Shown here piece after piece: positions 43,918 through 53,787 of a stretch of DNA of 64,000 nucleotides. The stretch's first letter is position 1, and the number at the start of each line of letters is the position of its first letter. The notes under the pieces are model-generated. The model ran no database searches, was not told the DNA's origin, and was given only the letters and a program-made list of their open reading frames with translations. A program made the position numbers and the translations under genes. This stretch comes from Oscillospiraceae bacterium (GTDB taxonomy: Bacteria > Bacillota > Clostridia > Oscillospirales > Acutalibacteraceae), in NCBI GenBank assembly GCA_015065545.1, contig SVQA01000006.1, positions 85,753 through 149,752 on the forward strand, in the 5' to 3' direction.

Positions 43918-45357
43918 TTAAAGATCGTAGTACTGTGCAAACTCTGCGGGGTGAGGAATCTGACCTATCTTCTTTGCCTCTGCACGCTTGTTCTTGATCC
44001 AGAGTTTAAGGAGTGCCTCGGGGAATACGCCGCCCTTTGTAAGGTACTCGTAATCAGCCTCAAGAGCATCGAGAGCCTCGTCAAGAGTTGTGGGAAGGTG
44101 CTGAAGCTTTGCTTTCTCCTCGTCAGAGAGCTTGTAGAGGTTGTAGTCGTAGGGACCCCAGCCGTTAGCAGAAGGATCGATCTTGTTCTCGATACCGTCA
44201 AGACCTGCCATAAGGATAGCAGCATAAGCATAGTAGGGGTTGCAGGTTGCGTCAGGGTTTCTGATCTCGAAACGCTTTGTTTCGGGGCTCTTTGCGTATG
44301 CAGGAATACGGATAACAGCAGATCTGTTGGATGTTGCGTAACCGATTGTAACAGGAGCCTCGTAACCGGGAACAAGACGCTTGAAGGAGTTAGTGGAGGG
44401 GTTAGTGATAGCACAGAGTGAACGAGCGTGCTTTAAGAGACCGCCCATAAACCAGTGTGCTACATCAGAAAGACCGGAGTAACCCTTCTCGTCAAAGAAG
44501 AGGGGCTTGCCGTCCTTGAAAAGAAGCATATGAACATGCATACCGTTGCCTGCCTCGCCAAAGATGGGCTTGGGCATAAAGGTAGCTGTCTTGCCGTTTG
44601 CAACTGCTTCGTTCTTAACAATGTACTTGATGATCATTGTCTTGTCAGCCATCTCAAGCATCTCGCCGAGCTCTACCTCGATCTCTACCTGACCTGAGCC
44701 GCCAACTTCGTGGTGATGATACTTAACCTTAACACCCCACTCCTCAAGCATAAGGCACATCTTGGAGCGGATGTCGTATGTAATATCCTGAGGAGCAGCA
44801 ACGTGATAACCGCCGCCACCGGGAACCTGATAACCGAAATTCTGCATTTCGTTCTCGCCTGTGTTCCAGTTAGCCTGAGCTGTGTCTACCTCGTAAGCAA
44901 CGCGGTTGGGCTTTGCCTCGTAGGAAACATGGTCTAGAAGATGGAACTCGAACTCGGGACCGATGATCATCTTATCAGCGATACCTGTCTCCTTCATATA
45001 CTCCTGAGCACGGATAGCAACGTTTCTGGGATACTGGTCAAAAGGTCTGTTAGGCTCGCCAACCTTACCGATGATGCAAACATCACCTGTCATTGTGAGA
45101 GTAGGCTGAGATACGAAGGGATCGATCTGAGCGGACTCAAGATTGGGAATGAACACCATATCGCTCTTCTCAACTGCAGCGTAACCATAGTTGGAACCGT
45201 CAAAACCGATACCATAAACCATAGTATCCTCTGTAAGTCTGTTAGAGGGAATGGTGATGTGACGCCAGCGACCGTTGATGTCGATCATTTTAAAGTCGAT
45301 CATCTTGATGTCATTTGCTTTAATAAAGTCCTGTGCTTCTTTAACTGTTTTAAACAT
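43918..45357 (-). CDS. glnA: glutamine synthetase type I
   Basis: 479 residues. N-terminal beta-grasp (MIDFKMIDINGRWRHITIP), GPEFEFHLLD metal site, the ATP-site region KPIFGEAGNGMHVH, and NRSAVIRIP near the active site. Condenses ammonium with glutamate in the cytoplasm; dodecamer. AAGGAGG precedes the ATG and a consensus promoter lies just upstream. The adenylylation region lacks a clear NLYDLPPE motif, so it is probably feedback-regulated in the Gram-positive way. Monocistronic. Confidence 0.95.
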   Translation of the reverse strand: MFKTVKEAQDFIKANDIKMIDFKMIDINGRWRHITIPSNRLTEDTMVYGIGFDGSNYGYAAVEKSDMVFIPNLESAQIDPFVSQPTLTMTGDVCIIGKVGEPNRPFDQYPRNVAIRAQEYMKETGIADKMIIGPEFEFHLLDHVSYEAKPNRVAYEVDTAQANWNTGENEMQNFGYQVPGGGGYHVAAPQDITYDIRSKMCLMLEEWGVKVKYHHHEVGGSGQVEIEVELGEMLEMADKTMIIKYIVKNEAVANGKTATFMPKPIFGEAGNGMHVHMLLFKDGKPLFFDEKGYSGLSDVAHWFMGGLLKHARSLCAITNPSTNSFKRLVPGYEAPVTIGYATSNRSAVIRIPAYAKSPETKRFEIRNPDATCNPYYAYAAILMAGLDGIENKIDPSANGWGPYDYNLYKLSDEEKAKLQHLPTTLDEALDALEADYEYLTKGGVFPEALLKLWIKNKRAEAKKIGQIPHPAEFAQYYDL

Positions 45358-45428
45358 TAGACTAAACCTCCTTGGGTTAATATACCTTATACATTATATA
45401 TAAATATATAACGCAAAATTACATAAAT

Positions 45429-45457
45429 AGTTTATTGTATGAAAAGCAAAATGTCAA
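45429..45457 (-). promoter_or_regulatory. promoter of glnA
   Basis: Minus strand -35 TTGACA (45452-45457), 17-bp spacer, -10 TAAACT (45429-45434). Confidence 0.6.
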
Positions 45458-45486
45458 TAAAATTTTGCTATTTTGATTTGATGAAA

Positions 45487-45918
45487 TCAAATTTCTGAAG
45501 CCTGTGCCTCGGTTATGGATTTGATACCCTTCTCAAGAAGAAGCTCCTCCACCCTCTCGTTATCATTAACACGAAGCACCACATAAGCGTGGTGAGGAGT
45601 TGCACCGTTGAAAGCATACATATATTCCATATTGATGCCTGCGTCGGAAATAACCTTTACTGCTGTGGCAAGGGCACCGGGCTCATTTCGAAGTCGTGCG
45701 CCTACAACATCGGTAACGGTTACAATGCAGTTCTCTCTCTTGAGAACCTCAACCGCTCTGTCTGTTTCAGACACGATAAGACGAAGAATACCAAAATCTG
45801 GTGTATCTGCAATAGACATTGCTCTCAAATCAATATTTTCCTTTGCAAGAACATCGGTAATCTTAACAAGAGAACCCTGCTTATTCTCAACAAAAACTGA
45901 AATCTGGCGGATAGACAT
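45487..45918 (-). CDS. tandem ACT-domain protein
   Basis: 143 residues: two ACT domains (about 3-68, IRQISVFVENKQGSLVKITD; about 70-135, VGARLRNEPGALATAVKVI). ACT domains bind amino acids. The protein commonly sits next to paaK/ior genes and probably senses an aromatic amino acid to adjust the pathway. Last gene of the five-gene operon, starting 3 bp after the paaK stop. Confidence 0.88.
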   Translation of the reverse strand: MSIRQISVFVENKQGSLVKITDVLAKENIDLRAMSIADTPDFGILRLIVSETDRAVEVLKRENCIVTVTDVVGARLRNEPGALATAVKVISDAGINMEYMYAFNGATPHHAYVVLRVNDNERVEELLLEKGIKSITEAQASEI

Positions 45919-45921
45919 ACT

Positions 45922-47235
45922 TTAACCTCCTATAAGCTTTCTCTTATCTTCTACTCTCTTGGCTTTACCCACAGAGCGTTCAATACTGCCGGGAGCAACA
46001 AGCTTAACGTCGGCACCGATACCGAGAAGTGAACGAAGCTCACTCTCAAGAGCTTTTTCGTGCTCTTTGATAACTGTAACTGTATCAGAGAACATATCCT
46101 CGTTCATTTCAACATGGATAAGAAGTGTATCAGTGTTATTAACGCGGTCAACGTAAATCTTGTAGTTGGGAGAATAACCCATCTTAAGAAGTACTGTTTC
46201 AATCTGTGAGGGGAATACATTAACACCGCGGATAATAAGCATATCGTCGGTTCTTCCCTTAGGCTTTGTCATCTTGACAAAGGTTCTTCCGCAGGAGCAA
46301 GGCTCTGTTGAAAGCACACCAATATCACGGGTACGATAACGAATAAAGGGACAGCACTCTTTTGTGATACAGGTAAATACCAGCTCACCGGGAGTACCGT
46401 AAGGCAGTACCTCGCCTGTATCAGGGTCAATGGTTTCAACAATAAAATGGTCTTCGTTTACATGCATACCGGACTGAGCAGAGCACTCATAAGAAACGCA
46501 GGGGCCCATAATCTCGGTAAGACCGTAAACATCGTAGGCTTTGATGTCAAGCATTTCTTCAATCTGACGGCGCATTTCCTCTGTCCAAGGCTCTGCACCA
46601 AAGATACCGGCTTTGAGGGAAAGTGACTTGGGGTCAATACCCTTTGCTTTGAGCTGCTCTGCAATATACATTGCATAAGAAGGAGTACAGCAAAGGATTG
46701 TAGAACCGAAGTCCTGCATAATTGTAATCTGACGGTCTGTGTTACCCGAAGATACGGGAATAGCTGTAGCACCAATTCTGCCTGCACCGCCGTGCATACC
46801 GAAGCCGCCTGTAAAGAGTCCGTAGCCATAGGCATTGTGGACAAAGTCGTTTTCATCAGCACCTACTGCATAGAGCTGACGAGCCGCAATATCCTCCCAT
46901 GCCTCTAAATCGTTCTTTGTATAGCCTACTACGATCTGTTTGCCTGTTGTACCCGAGGATGCATGAAGCCTCACAACGTCCTTTAAAGGTGTAGCAAAAA
47001 GACCGTAAGGATAATAGTCACGAAGATCCTGCTTTGTTGTAAAGGGAAGCTTATAAAGGTCTTCTGCACCCTTAATATCATCGGGGCTTATGCCTGCTTC
47101 ATCCATTCTTTTTCTGTACATTTCCACGTTTTCGTAAACGTGTTTTACTGTCTTGACGAGGCGCTCATCCTGAATCTTCTTAATTTCTTCTCTGGATGCT
47201 GTCTCGATTTCTTTTTGCCAGTAGCGTTCTGCCAT
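45922..47235 (-). CDS. paaK: phenylacetate-CoA ligase family (aryl-CoA ligase)
   Basis: 437-residue adenylate-forming enzyme. AMP-binding loop LHASSGTTGKQIVVGYT, motif YGLTEIMGPCVSYEC, C-terminal PKGRTDDMLIIRGVNVFPSQIE. Activates phenylacetate or a related aryl acid with ATP and CoA. In gut clostridia this enzyme stands beside indolepyruvate oxidoreductase, so it may work in either direction on arylacetyl-CoA. A four-Cys cluster (ECCPF, CSCGR) is visible near residues 300-330, typical of this clade. Confidence 0.9.
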   Translation of the reverse strand: MAERYWQKEIETASREEIKKIQDERLVKTVKHVYENVEMYRKRMDEAGISPDDIKGAEDLYKLPFTTKQDLRDYYPYGLFATPLKDVVRLHASSGTTGKQIVVGYTKNDLEAWEDIAARQLYAVGADENDFVHNAYGYGLFTGGFGMHGGAGRIGATAIPVSSGNTDRQITIMQDFGSTILCCTPSYAMYIAEQLKAKGIDPKSLSLKAGIFGAEPWTEEMRRQIEEMLDIKAYDVYGLTEIMGPCVSYECSAQSGMHVNEDHFIVETIDPDTGEVLPYGTPGELVFTCITKECCPFIRYRTRDIGVLSTEPCSCGRTFVKMTKPKGRTDDMLIIRGVNVFPSQIETVLLKMGYSPNYKIYVDRVNNTDTLLIHVEMNEDMFSDTVTVIKEHEKALESELRSLLGIGADVKLVAPGSIERSVGKAKRVEDKRKLIGG

Positions 47236-47256
47236 GACAATCGCCTCCTAAATAAA

Positions 47257-47829
47257 TTACTTTGAATAGTTATAACCTAAAGCAAAAGCCTTAAGGTTTA
47301 TATCAACAAACTTGGGTTTAACTACCATCTTGAGGGCTTCTTCCCACTTCTCATAGGGGATGTCGAGCTGACGTGCAAGTCTGCCCATAAGAACAATATT
47401 AACTGCTCTTGAGGAGCCTGCCTCATTAGCCAGTGTGAGTGCATCCAAGGCATCGACCTCTACCTTCTGAGAAAGCTCTGAGAGAATCTCTGCAGGATAC
47501 TTTGCAGCACCGATAACAACGGGCATAGGATCAATCTGTTGAGTGTTGGTGATGATAACACCGCCGTCTTTGAGGTACTCTACCCAACGGGCAGCCTCGA
47601 GTTTTTCGAAAGAAATAATGCAGTCAGCGGCACCTTTCTCGATAATGGGAGAATAAACCTTCTCGCCAAAACGAACATAAGTAACAACAGAGCCGCCTCT
47701 CTGGCTCATACCGTGAACCTCGGAAACCTTAACGTCATATCCCTCGGTAACAAGAAGTTTACCGAGCAAGGTGCTTGCAAGCAGAGAACCCTGTCCGCCT
47801 ACACCTACGATCATAATACTTTTAGTCAT
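47257..47829 (-). CDS. iorB: indolepyruvate ferredoxin oxidoreductase, beta subunit
   Basis: 190 residues from the ATG at 47829, which overlaps the iorA stop by one base (TGATG). A pyruvate-ferredoxin-oxidoreductase gamma-type domain starts SIMIVGVGGQGSLLASTLLG and includes SEVHGMSQRGGSVVTYVR. With IorA it oxidises aryl-2-oxoacids (from Trp, Phe, Tyr) to arylacetyl-CoA and reduced ferredoxin. Confidence 0.93.
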   Translation of the reverse strand: MTKSIMIVGVGGQGSLLASTLLGKLLVTEGYDVKVSEVHGMSQRGGSVVTYVRFGEKVYSPIIEKGAADCIISFEKLEAARWVEYLKDGGVIITNTQQIDPMPVVIGAAKYPAEILSELSQKVEVDALDALTLANEAGSSRAVNIVLMGRLARQLDIPYEKWEEALKMVVKPKFVDINLKAFALGYNYSK

Positions 47830-49571
47830 CAGCACTCACCTACCTTTTTGATAGCGTCAAATTTACAGAGCTGCGTACATACATCACAGCCAACACAAAG
47901 TGTCGGGTCAATATCTGCCTTGCCGTCGTGCATACTGATTGCAGGACAACCAAGCTTCATACACATCTTACAGCTCTTGCAGTCCTCTTTGGATACCACA
48001 AGAGCAGGTTTTACCTTAACACTCTTAAGGAGTATGCAGGGTCTTCTGGAAATAATTACAGAAGGCTCTTCTGCAGAGAGTTCTTCCTTGAGAGCTTCGT
48101 CACACTCTTTGAGATTATAGGGATCAACAACTCTTACACGGTTGATACCGACTGCCTTACAAAGGGTTTCAAGGTCAATCTTTGCGGCAGGGTCACCCTT
48201 AATGTTATAGCCTGTTGTGGGATTCTGCTGATGGCCTGTCATACCTGTGATGGAATTATCCAGAATAATAACTGTGGAATTTGAAGCATTGTAAGAAATA
48301 TTTACAAGACCTGTAATGCCCGAATGCATAAAGGTTGAGTCACCGATAACGCAAACAGTCTTGCCCTCTGTCTCCTTACCGCCTGCCTTGTTATAGCCGT
48401 GAAGTCCTGATACGGAAGCACCCATACAGAGTGTTGTATCAAGAGCATTAAGAGGAGGCATAGCACCCAAAGTGTAGCAACCAATATCGCCGAGTACTGT
48501 AATCTTGTTCTTTGCAAGTGTATAGTACATACCTCTGTGAGGACAGCCTGCACACATTACAGGAGGTCTGCCGGGAACATTTGTGTCGATGGATGCAAAC
48601 GAAGGCTCATCAAGACCGAATGCAGTTGCGATAGAAAGCTGTGAAAGCTCACCGATGTTTGTAAACATTTCTTTACCTGTACACTCGATACCCAGATTCT
48701 TAACGTGAGTCTCAATAATACCGTCAAGCTCTTCTACAATATAGAGTTTCTTGACTTTGCTTGCAAAGTTCTTTATTCTTTCCACAGGCATAGGATGAAT
48801 CATACCAAGCTTAAGAACGCTTACAGAATCTCCGAATACTTCCTTAACGTACTGATAGCAGGTACCGCTTGTAATGATACCAAACTCTGCACCTTCTGCA
48901 TACTCTTCACGGTTTATCTCTGCAGTTTCTGCATAAGCTGTGAGATTTAAAGTTCTCTGTTCAACTACAGGATGTCTAAGCTTTGCGTTTGCAGGTACCA
49001 TAATGAACTTCTGAGGATTCTTCTCGTAGGGTTTATCCTCAATTTCTGCTCTGTCAGTAGTTTCTACAATACTCTGGGAGTGAGCAACACGGGTGCACAT
49101 TCTGATGAACACGGGAGTATCAAACTCCTCAGAAAGCTCAAAAGCAAGCTTAGTAAACTCTAAAGCTTCCTTTGAATCGGAGGGTTCAAGCATAGGAACC
49201 TTGGAAGCCTGTGCATAGTGTCTGGAATCCTGCTCGTTCTGAGAGGAGTGCATACCGGGGTCGTCTGCAACGCAGATAACAAGACCGCCGTTAACTCCTG
49301 TGTAAGAAAGTGTGAAGAGAGGGTCGGCGGCAACGTTAAGACCTACGTGCTTCATACAGCAGCAGGTACGCTTGCCTCTGACGGATGCACCGAAAGCAAC
49401 CTCCATAGCAACCTTCTCGTTAGGTGCCCATTCGCAGTAAATTTCGTCGTACTTTGCCGCAAACTCGGTTATCTCTGTACTGGGTGTACCGGGATAACTG
49501 GAAATAATAGAACAGCCTGCTTCATACAGACCTCTGGCAACTGCGGCGTTGCCGATAAGTAATTCCTTCAT
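47829..49571 (-). CDS. iorA: indolepyruvate ferredoxin oxidoreductase, alpha subunit
   Basis: 580 residues from the ATG at 49571, chosen over an ATG two codons upstream that abuts AGGAG. Opens ELLIGNAAVARGLYEAGCSI. TPP-binding region GDSTFMHSGITGLVNISYNA. The C-terminus carries two ferredoxin clusters, CKSCKMCMKLGC and CVGCDVCTQLC. Catalytic subunit with IorB; acts on transaminated aromatic amino acids. Preceded by a sodium symporter gene (36 bp gap) in the same operon. Confidence 0.95.
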   Translation of the reverse strand: MKELLIGNAAVARGLYEAGCSIISSYPGTPSTEITEFAAKYDEIYCEWAPNEKVAMEVAFGASVRGKRTCCCMKHVGLNVAADPLFTLSYTGVNGGLVICVADDPGMHSSQNEQDSRHYAQASKVPMLEPSDSKEALEFTKLAFELSEEFDTPVFIRMCTRVAHSQSIVETTDRAEIEDKPYEKNPQKFIMVPANAKLRHPVVEQRTLNLTAYAETAEINREEYAEGAEFGIITSGTCYQYVKEVFGDSVSVLKLGMIHPMPVERIKNFASKVKKLYIVEELDGIIETHVKNLGIECTGKEMFTNIGELSQLSIATAFGLDEPSFASIDTNVPGRPPVMCAGCPHRGMYYTLAKNKITVLGDIGCYTLGAMPPLNALDTTLCMGASVSGLHGYNKAGGKETEGKTVCVIGDSTFMHSGITGLVNISYNASNSTVIILDNSITGMTGHQQNPTTGYNIKGDPAAKIDLETLCKAVGINRVRVVDPYNLKECDEALKEELSAEEPSVIISRRPCILLKSVKVKPALVVSKEDCKSCKMCMKLGCPAISMHDGKADIDPTLCVGCDVCTQLCKFDAIKKVGEC

Positions 49572-49607
49572 AACCATTCTCCTATCGGGGATTTATTTCA
49601 AATATTC

Positions 49608-51155
49608 TTAAGATTCAAGAGATTCCTTCTGAGAAACCGTTACCTTTTTGTCGTAACAGCTGAACATTTCTTCTACCTTTTCCTTATCGGGCTTCTTTGT
49701 GAGAAGGCTTATTACAACCACAAGAAGAATACCTGTAAGCATAGCCAGAACGCCTACATTGGATGATGCCTGTAAAAGCTTGGGAAGCACATACAGCTTG
49801 TTTGTGAGCTGAAGCACAAAGAAGGTAATATTAACAAAAGCACTGAAAATGAAGCTTGCCCAGACTGCAGGCTTTGTGGCTCTCTTCCAGTAAAGTCCCA
49901 GCATAAAGGGACCGAGGAAAGCACCGCTCATTGCACCCCATGAAATACCCATAAGGTCTGTAATAAATGCGACGGGCTTTATGTAAACGACTATCGCTAT
50001 AGCCGCAGATATTACTATAAAGAAAATAAGGAAAATTCTCATAAGAGACATCTTTGATTTTTCGCTCATTTTCTGTTTCTTCATCGGAGCAATAAAGTCA
50101 AGAGTCAAAGTAGAGCTTGATGTAAGCACTAAAGATGAAAGTGTAGACATTGAAGCCGCAAGCACCAGCATAACAACCAGAGCAATTACCACATCAGACA
50201 TACCCGAAAGCATATTGGGGATAATTGAATCAACACCCTGCTTTGTTACTTCCTCAGAAGTCATAAATATACGGCCAAAGCCACCGAGGAAGTAGCATCC
50301 GCCTGCAACAACAACCGCAAAAATGGTTGAAACCACAGTACCTGTCTTAATAGATTTTTCGCTCTTGATTGCATAGAACTTACCAATCATCTGAGGAAGT
50401 CCCCATGTACCTAAGGAGGTAAGGAGTATAACACCGATAAGCGCCACCGGGTCAGGACCGAAGATAGAGGTGTATCCGCCAACCCCTACAGTTTCACTAG
50501 TCTGCTGTGACATAAGCTCCACAGACGCCATAAATCCGCCGTTTACATTAAGTACAGCAAACACAACCACAACAATACCCACAAGCATTACTATACCCTG
50601 AATAAGACTGTTGAGTGCTGTGCCCACATAACCGGAAAGTACTACATAAAGTGCAGTAACAAGTGCCATAATGGCAACACAAACCCAGTAATCAATGCCG
50701 AATGCCATGGTAAAAAGTCTGGAAAGTCCGTTATAAAGAGAAGCGGTATATGGAATCATAAAGATAAATATGATTGCCGCCGCCGCAAGCTTAAGTCCCT
50801 TTGAGCCGTATCGTTTCTCAAAGAAATCGGGCATTGTGGCACTGCCCAAATGCTGAGTCATAATTCGGGTTCGTCTTCCAAGCACCTTCCATGCAAGGTA
50901 GGAACCGATAAGTGCATTACCCAAACCTATCCATGTAGACGCAAGACCGAAGTTCCAACCGAACCTGCCTGCATAGCCTACAAAGATAACCGCCGAGAAA
51001 TAAGATGTTCCGAAAGAAAATGCAGAAAGCCAAGGACCAACCGACCTTCCTCCAAGAACAAAACCGTTTACATCTGTTGCTTTTTTGCGGCAGTAAATAC
51101 CTACGCCGATGGTAACTGCAAGGAACAGAACTATAAACAAAATTTTTACTAACAT
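49608..51155 (-). CDS. sodium:solute symporter (SSS family)
   Basis: 515 residues, about 13 transmembrane helices. SSS signature regions include FVLGGRSVGPWLSAFSFGTS, VGYAGRFGWNFGLAS and SMSTLSSLVLTSSSTLTLD. First gene of the ior operon, so it probably imports an aromatic amino acid or aryl acid, or exchanges related substrates; this is inferred from context, since PanF/PutP-like sequences do not reveal substrate. It is preceded by a promoter and a hairpin leader. Confidence 0.88.
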   Translation of the reverse strand: MLVKILFIVLFLAVTIGVGIYCRKKATDVNGFVLGGRSVGPWLSAFSFGTSYFSAVIFVGYAGRFGWNFGLASTWIGLGNALIGSYLAWKVLGRRTRIMTQHLGSATMPDFFEKRYGSKGLKLAAAAIIFIFMIPYTASLYNGLSRLFTMAFGIDYWVCVAIMALVTALYVVLSGYVGTALNSLIQGIVMLVGIVVVVFAVLNVNGGFMASVELMSQQTSETVGVGGYTSIFGPDPVALIGVILLTSLGTWGLPQMIGKFYAIKSEKSIKTGTVVSTIFAVVVAGGCYFLGGFGRIFMTSEEVTKQGVDSIIPNMLSGMSDVVIALVVMLVLAASMSTLSSLVLTSSSTLTLDFIAPMKKQKMSEKSKMSLMRIFLIFFIVISAAIAIVVYIKPVAFITDLMGISWGAMSGAFLGPFMLGLYWKRATKPAVWASFIFSAFVNITFFVLQLTNKLYVLPKLLQASSNVGVLAMLTGILLVVVISLLTKKPDKEKVEEMFSCYDKKVTVSQKESLES

Positions 51156-51163
51156 GTTTATTT

Positions 51164-51206
51164 CCGATACGGGATTTCTCTAAACCAAAGTCCCTCTAAA
51201 TCGGAA
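51164..51206 (-). promoter_or_regulatory. leader hairpin before the symporter start
   Basis: TTCCGAT / ATCGGAA enclosing GGGA / TCCC directly before the symporter ATG (51155). It may affect translation initiation. A stretch of GGAGGG lies just 5' of it. Confidence 0.35.
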
Positions 51207-51248
51207 CAACCCTCCTTTTCATAACCAAAAATAAAATTTAATTTATAT

Positions 51249-51277
51249 ATTATATCAAAAAACATCTTATAATACAA
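51249..51277 (-). promoter_or_regulatory. promoter of the symporter-ior-paaK operon
   Basis: Minus strand -35 TTGTAT (51272-51277), 17-bp spacer, -10 TATAAT (51249-51254), leaving a leader of about 90 nt. Confidence 0.6.
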
Positions 51278-51365
51278 GACTTTTTTAAAGTAAAGAGGTA
51301 TTTTTGAGTTTATTTTTTGCAATTTTTTCTCTTTTGTAAAGAGGTTTCCAAAAACGCCAAAACTG

Positions 51366-51395
51366 TTGACAATATAAAGAATACTGCTGTATAAT
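51366..51395 (+). promoter_or_regulatory. promoter of metY-metA
   Basis: -35 TTGACA (51366-51371), 18-bp spacer, -10 TATAAT (51390-51395). The leader holds AAGGCAGATT / AATCTACCTT (51430-51439, 51448-51457, one mismatch) just before the ribosome binding site. No SAM riboswitch or T-box consensus was recognised. Confidence 0.65.
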
Positions 51396-51480
51396 TGTTT
51401 CAATAATGTGCTTATGCAAAAACTTTATTAAGGCAGATTTTTAAACCAATCTACCTTTTATGCACCAAGGAGGTAACATT

Positions 51481-52764
51481 ATGAGTTACAAAAATCTTGA
51501 CACCACCTGCGTTCAGGGTGGTTACACACCCTCAAACGGCGAACCCAGACAGATTCCCATTGTACAGAGCACTACATTCAAGTATGCTACATCCGAGGAT
51601 ATGGGTAAGCTCTTTGATCTTGAGGCAGAGGGTTACTTCTACACCCGTCTGCAGAATCCCACAAACGACTACGTTGCAAAAAAAATCTGCGAGCTTGAGG
51701 GCGGCACTGCCGCTATGCTCACCTCTTCGGGTCAGGCAGCAAGCTTTTTCAGTATTTTCAATATTGCAGGTGCAGGCGACCATATTGTTGCATCCAGTGC
51801 AATCTACGGCGGCACCTACAACCTCTTTGCAGTTACAATGAAGAGAATGGGTATCGACTTTACTTTTGTATCTCCCACTGCAACAGACGAAGAAATCGAG
51901 GCTGCATTCCGTCCCAACACAAAGGCACTCTTCGGTGAAACTATCGCAAACCCTGCTTTAGTTGTTCTTGATATTGAGCGTTTTGCAAATATCGCACACA
52001 AAAACGGTGTGCCCCTTATCATAGATAATACATTTGCAACTCCCGTTACCTGCCGTCCTTTTGAGTGGGGTGCTGATATTGTTATTCACTCCACAACAAA
52101 GTACATCGACGGTCACGGTGTATCTGTTGGCGGTTGTATTGTTGACTCGGGTAAATTTGACTGGACAAAATACCCCGATAAATACCCCGGTCTCTGCACC
52201 CCCGACGAAAGCTACCACGGTGTAACCTACACCGAGCGATTCGGTCTTGCAGGTGCTTACATCACAAAGGCTACTGCTCAGCTTATGCGTGACTTCGGTT
52301 GCATTCAGTCTCCTCAGCACGCATTCTATCTTAATTTAGGTCTTGAGAGCCTGCACCTTCGTATGCAGCGTCATTGCGAGAATGGTCTTGCAGTTGCACA
52401 GTACCTTAAAAATCACGAAAAAGTTTCTTGGGTACGCTACTCAGGTCTTGAGGGTGACGAGTGCTACGAACTTGGCAAGAAGTACCTTAAATACGGCGGC
52501 TGCGGTGTTGTAAGCTTTGGCGTAAAGGGCGGCAGAAAAGCCGCAGAAACCTTTATGAAGAATCTTAAAATTGCCGCTATCGAAACCCACGTTGCAGATG
52601 CTCGTACCTGCTGTCTGCATCCCGCAAGTGCAACTCACCGCCAGATGAATGACGATGAGCTTACAGCTGCAGGCATTTCTCCCGACCTTGTTCGTTTCTC
52701 CTGCGGTATCGAGGCTGCAGAAGACCTTATTGCAGATATTGAAGCTGCGCTCAAGGAAGTATAA
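51481..52764 (+). CDS. metY: O-acetylhomoserine sulfhydrylase (MetY)
   Basis: 427-residue PLP enzyme of the Cys/Met metabolism family. The PLP Lys is in HSTTKYIDGHG, and the cofactor Tyr/Arg region is YFYTRLQNPTNDY. It is longer than MetB/MetC and contains the MetY insert. It joins O-acetylhomoserine and sulfide to give homocysteine. AAGGAGG precedes the ATG at 51481. The next gene makes its substrate, so both form a two-gene direct-sulfhydrylation operon. Confidence 0.93.
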   Translation: MSYKNLDTTCVQGGYTPSNGEPRQIPIVQSTTFKYATSEDMGKLFDLEAEGYFYTRLQNPTNDYVAKKICELEGGTAAMLTSSGQAASFFSIFNIAGAGDHIVASSAIYGGTYNLFAVTMKRMGIDFTFVSPTATDEEIEAAFRPNTKALFGETIANPALVVLDIERFANIAHKNGVPLIIDNTFATPVTCRPFEWGADIVIHSTTKYIDGHGVSVGGCIVDSGKFDWTKYPDKYPGLCTPDESYHGVTYTERFGLAGAYITKATAQLMRDFGCIQSPQHAFYLNLGLESLHLRMQRHCENGLAVAQYLKNHEKVSWVRYSGLEGDECYELGKKYLKYGGCGVVSFGVKGGRKAAETFMKNLKIAAIETHVADARTCCLHPASATHRQMNDDELTAAGISPDLVRFSCGIEAAEDLIADIEAALKEV

Positions 52765-52811
52765 TTTTCAGACTACTTTCAACATAAACTCACAGGAAAT
52801 GAGGAGCAGAT

Positions 52812-53738
52812 ATGCCCATTAAAATCCCCAATGACCTGCCTGCAACCCAGACACTCTATGACGAAAACATCTTCGTTATTACAGAAACAAGGGCTATAAC
52901 TCAGGACATCCGTCCTCTGCAGATTGCAATTCTCAATCTTATGCCCACAAAGATTGCCACAGAAACTCAGCTTGCAAGGCTTCTGGGCAACTCACCCTTG
53001 CAGGTTGAATGTGAATTTATCCACACAGCTACACATAAATCAAAAAATATTACCGAGGACCATCTCTTCCGTTTCTACAAAACCTTTGAAGAAATCAAAG
53101 ACAGAAAATTTGACGGTATGATTATCACAGGTGCGCCTGTTGAAAATCTCCCCTTTGAAGAGGTTGAGTACTGGGATGAGCTCTGCGAGATTATGGAATG
53201 GACAAAGACAAATGTCACCTCCACCTTCCATATCTGCTGGGGCGCTCAGGCGGCTCTTTACTACCACTACGGAATAAATAAACATCCTCTTCCCGAAAAA
53301 CTCTTCGGTGTTTATCCTCACCGTGCCGACTACAAGCAATCAATCCTTTTCAGAGGCTTTGACGATGTTTTTATGGTGCCTCACTCCCGTCACACAACAG
53401 TAAACCGAGAAGACATTGAGGCTGTGCCCGAGCTTAAAATACTTGCCTCCTCCGAGGAAGCAGGAGTTTATGCTATCGGCACAAAGCAGGGCAGACAGAT
53501 TTTTATTACAGGTCACTCCGAATACGACGCAGAAACTCTTAATAAAGAATACATCCGCGACAAAGAAGCAGGCAAGCCCATCTCAATCCCCAAAAACTAC
53601 TTCCCCAATGATGACGAAACAAAAGCTCCCATTGTAAGCTGGAGAAGCCACGCAAACCTCTTATACTCCAACTGGCTCAACTACTTTGTTTACCAGACAA
53701 CCCCCTACGACATCTCCGAAATAACATCAATAAAATAA
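52812..53738 (+). CDS. metA: homoserine O-acetyltransferase (MetA type)
   Basis: 308 residues. Catalytic Cys142 in HICWGAQAA, His/Glu pair in GHSEYD. Residue 111 is Glu (TGAPVENLP), the determinant reported for acetyl-CoA rather than succinyl-CoA use in Bacillus MetA. This agrees with the MetY partner, which needs O-acetylhomoserine. The gene lies 47 bp after metY. Confidence 0.93.
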   Translation: MPIKIPNDLPATQTLYDENIFVITETRAITQDIRPLQIAILNLMPTKIATETQLARLLGNSPLQVECEFIHTATHKSKNITEDHLFRFYKTFEEIKDRKFDGMIITGAPVENLPFEEVEYWDELCEIMEWTKTNVTSTFHICWGAQAALYYHYGINKHPLPEKLFGVYPHRADYKQSILFRGFDDVFMVPHSRHTTVNREDIEAVPELKILASSEEAGVYAIGTKQGRQIFITGHSEYDAETLNKEYIRDKEAGKPISIPKNYFPNDDETKAPIVSWRSHANLLYSNWLNYFVYQTTPYDISEITSIK

Positions 53739-53748
53739 TAAATCAAGC

Positions 53749-53787
53749 AAAATGGACTGTGCCGTAATGTGCACAGTCCATTTTCTT
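53749..53787. terminator. bidirectional terminator after metA
   Basis: 14-bp stem AAAATGGACTGTGC / GCACAGTCCATTTT (53749-53762, 53771-53784), with T-rich flank on both strands. Lies between convergent genes. Confidence 0.88.

Noticed and set aside
51158..51403. Minus-strand 81-codon frame upstream of the symporter
   Set aside because: Covers the promoter and leader hairpin of the symporter operon; AT-driven composition and no ribosome binding site.
51396..51480. SAM riboswitch or T-box upstream of metY
   Set aside because: Leader is under 90 nt and lacks the consensus of either class.
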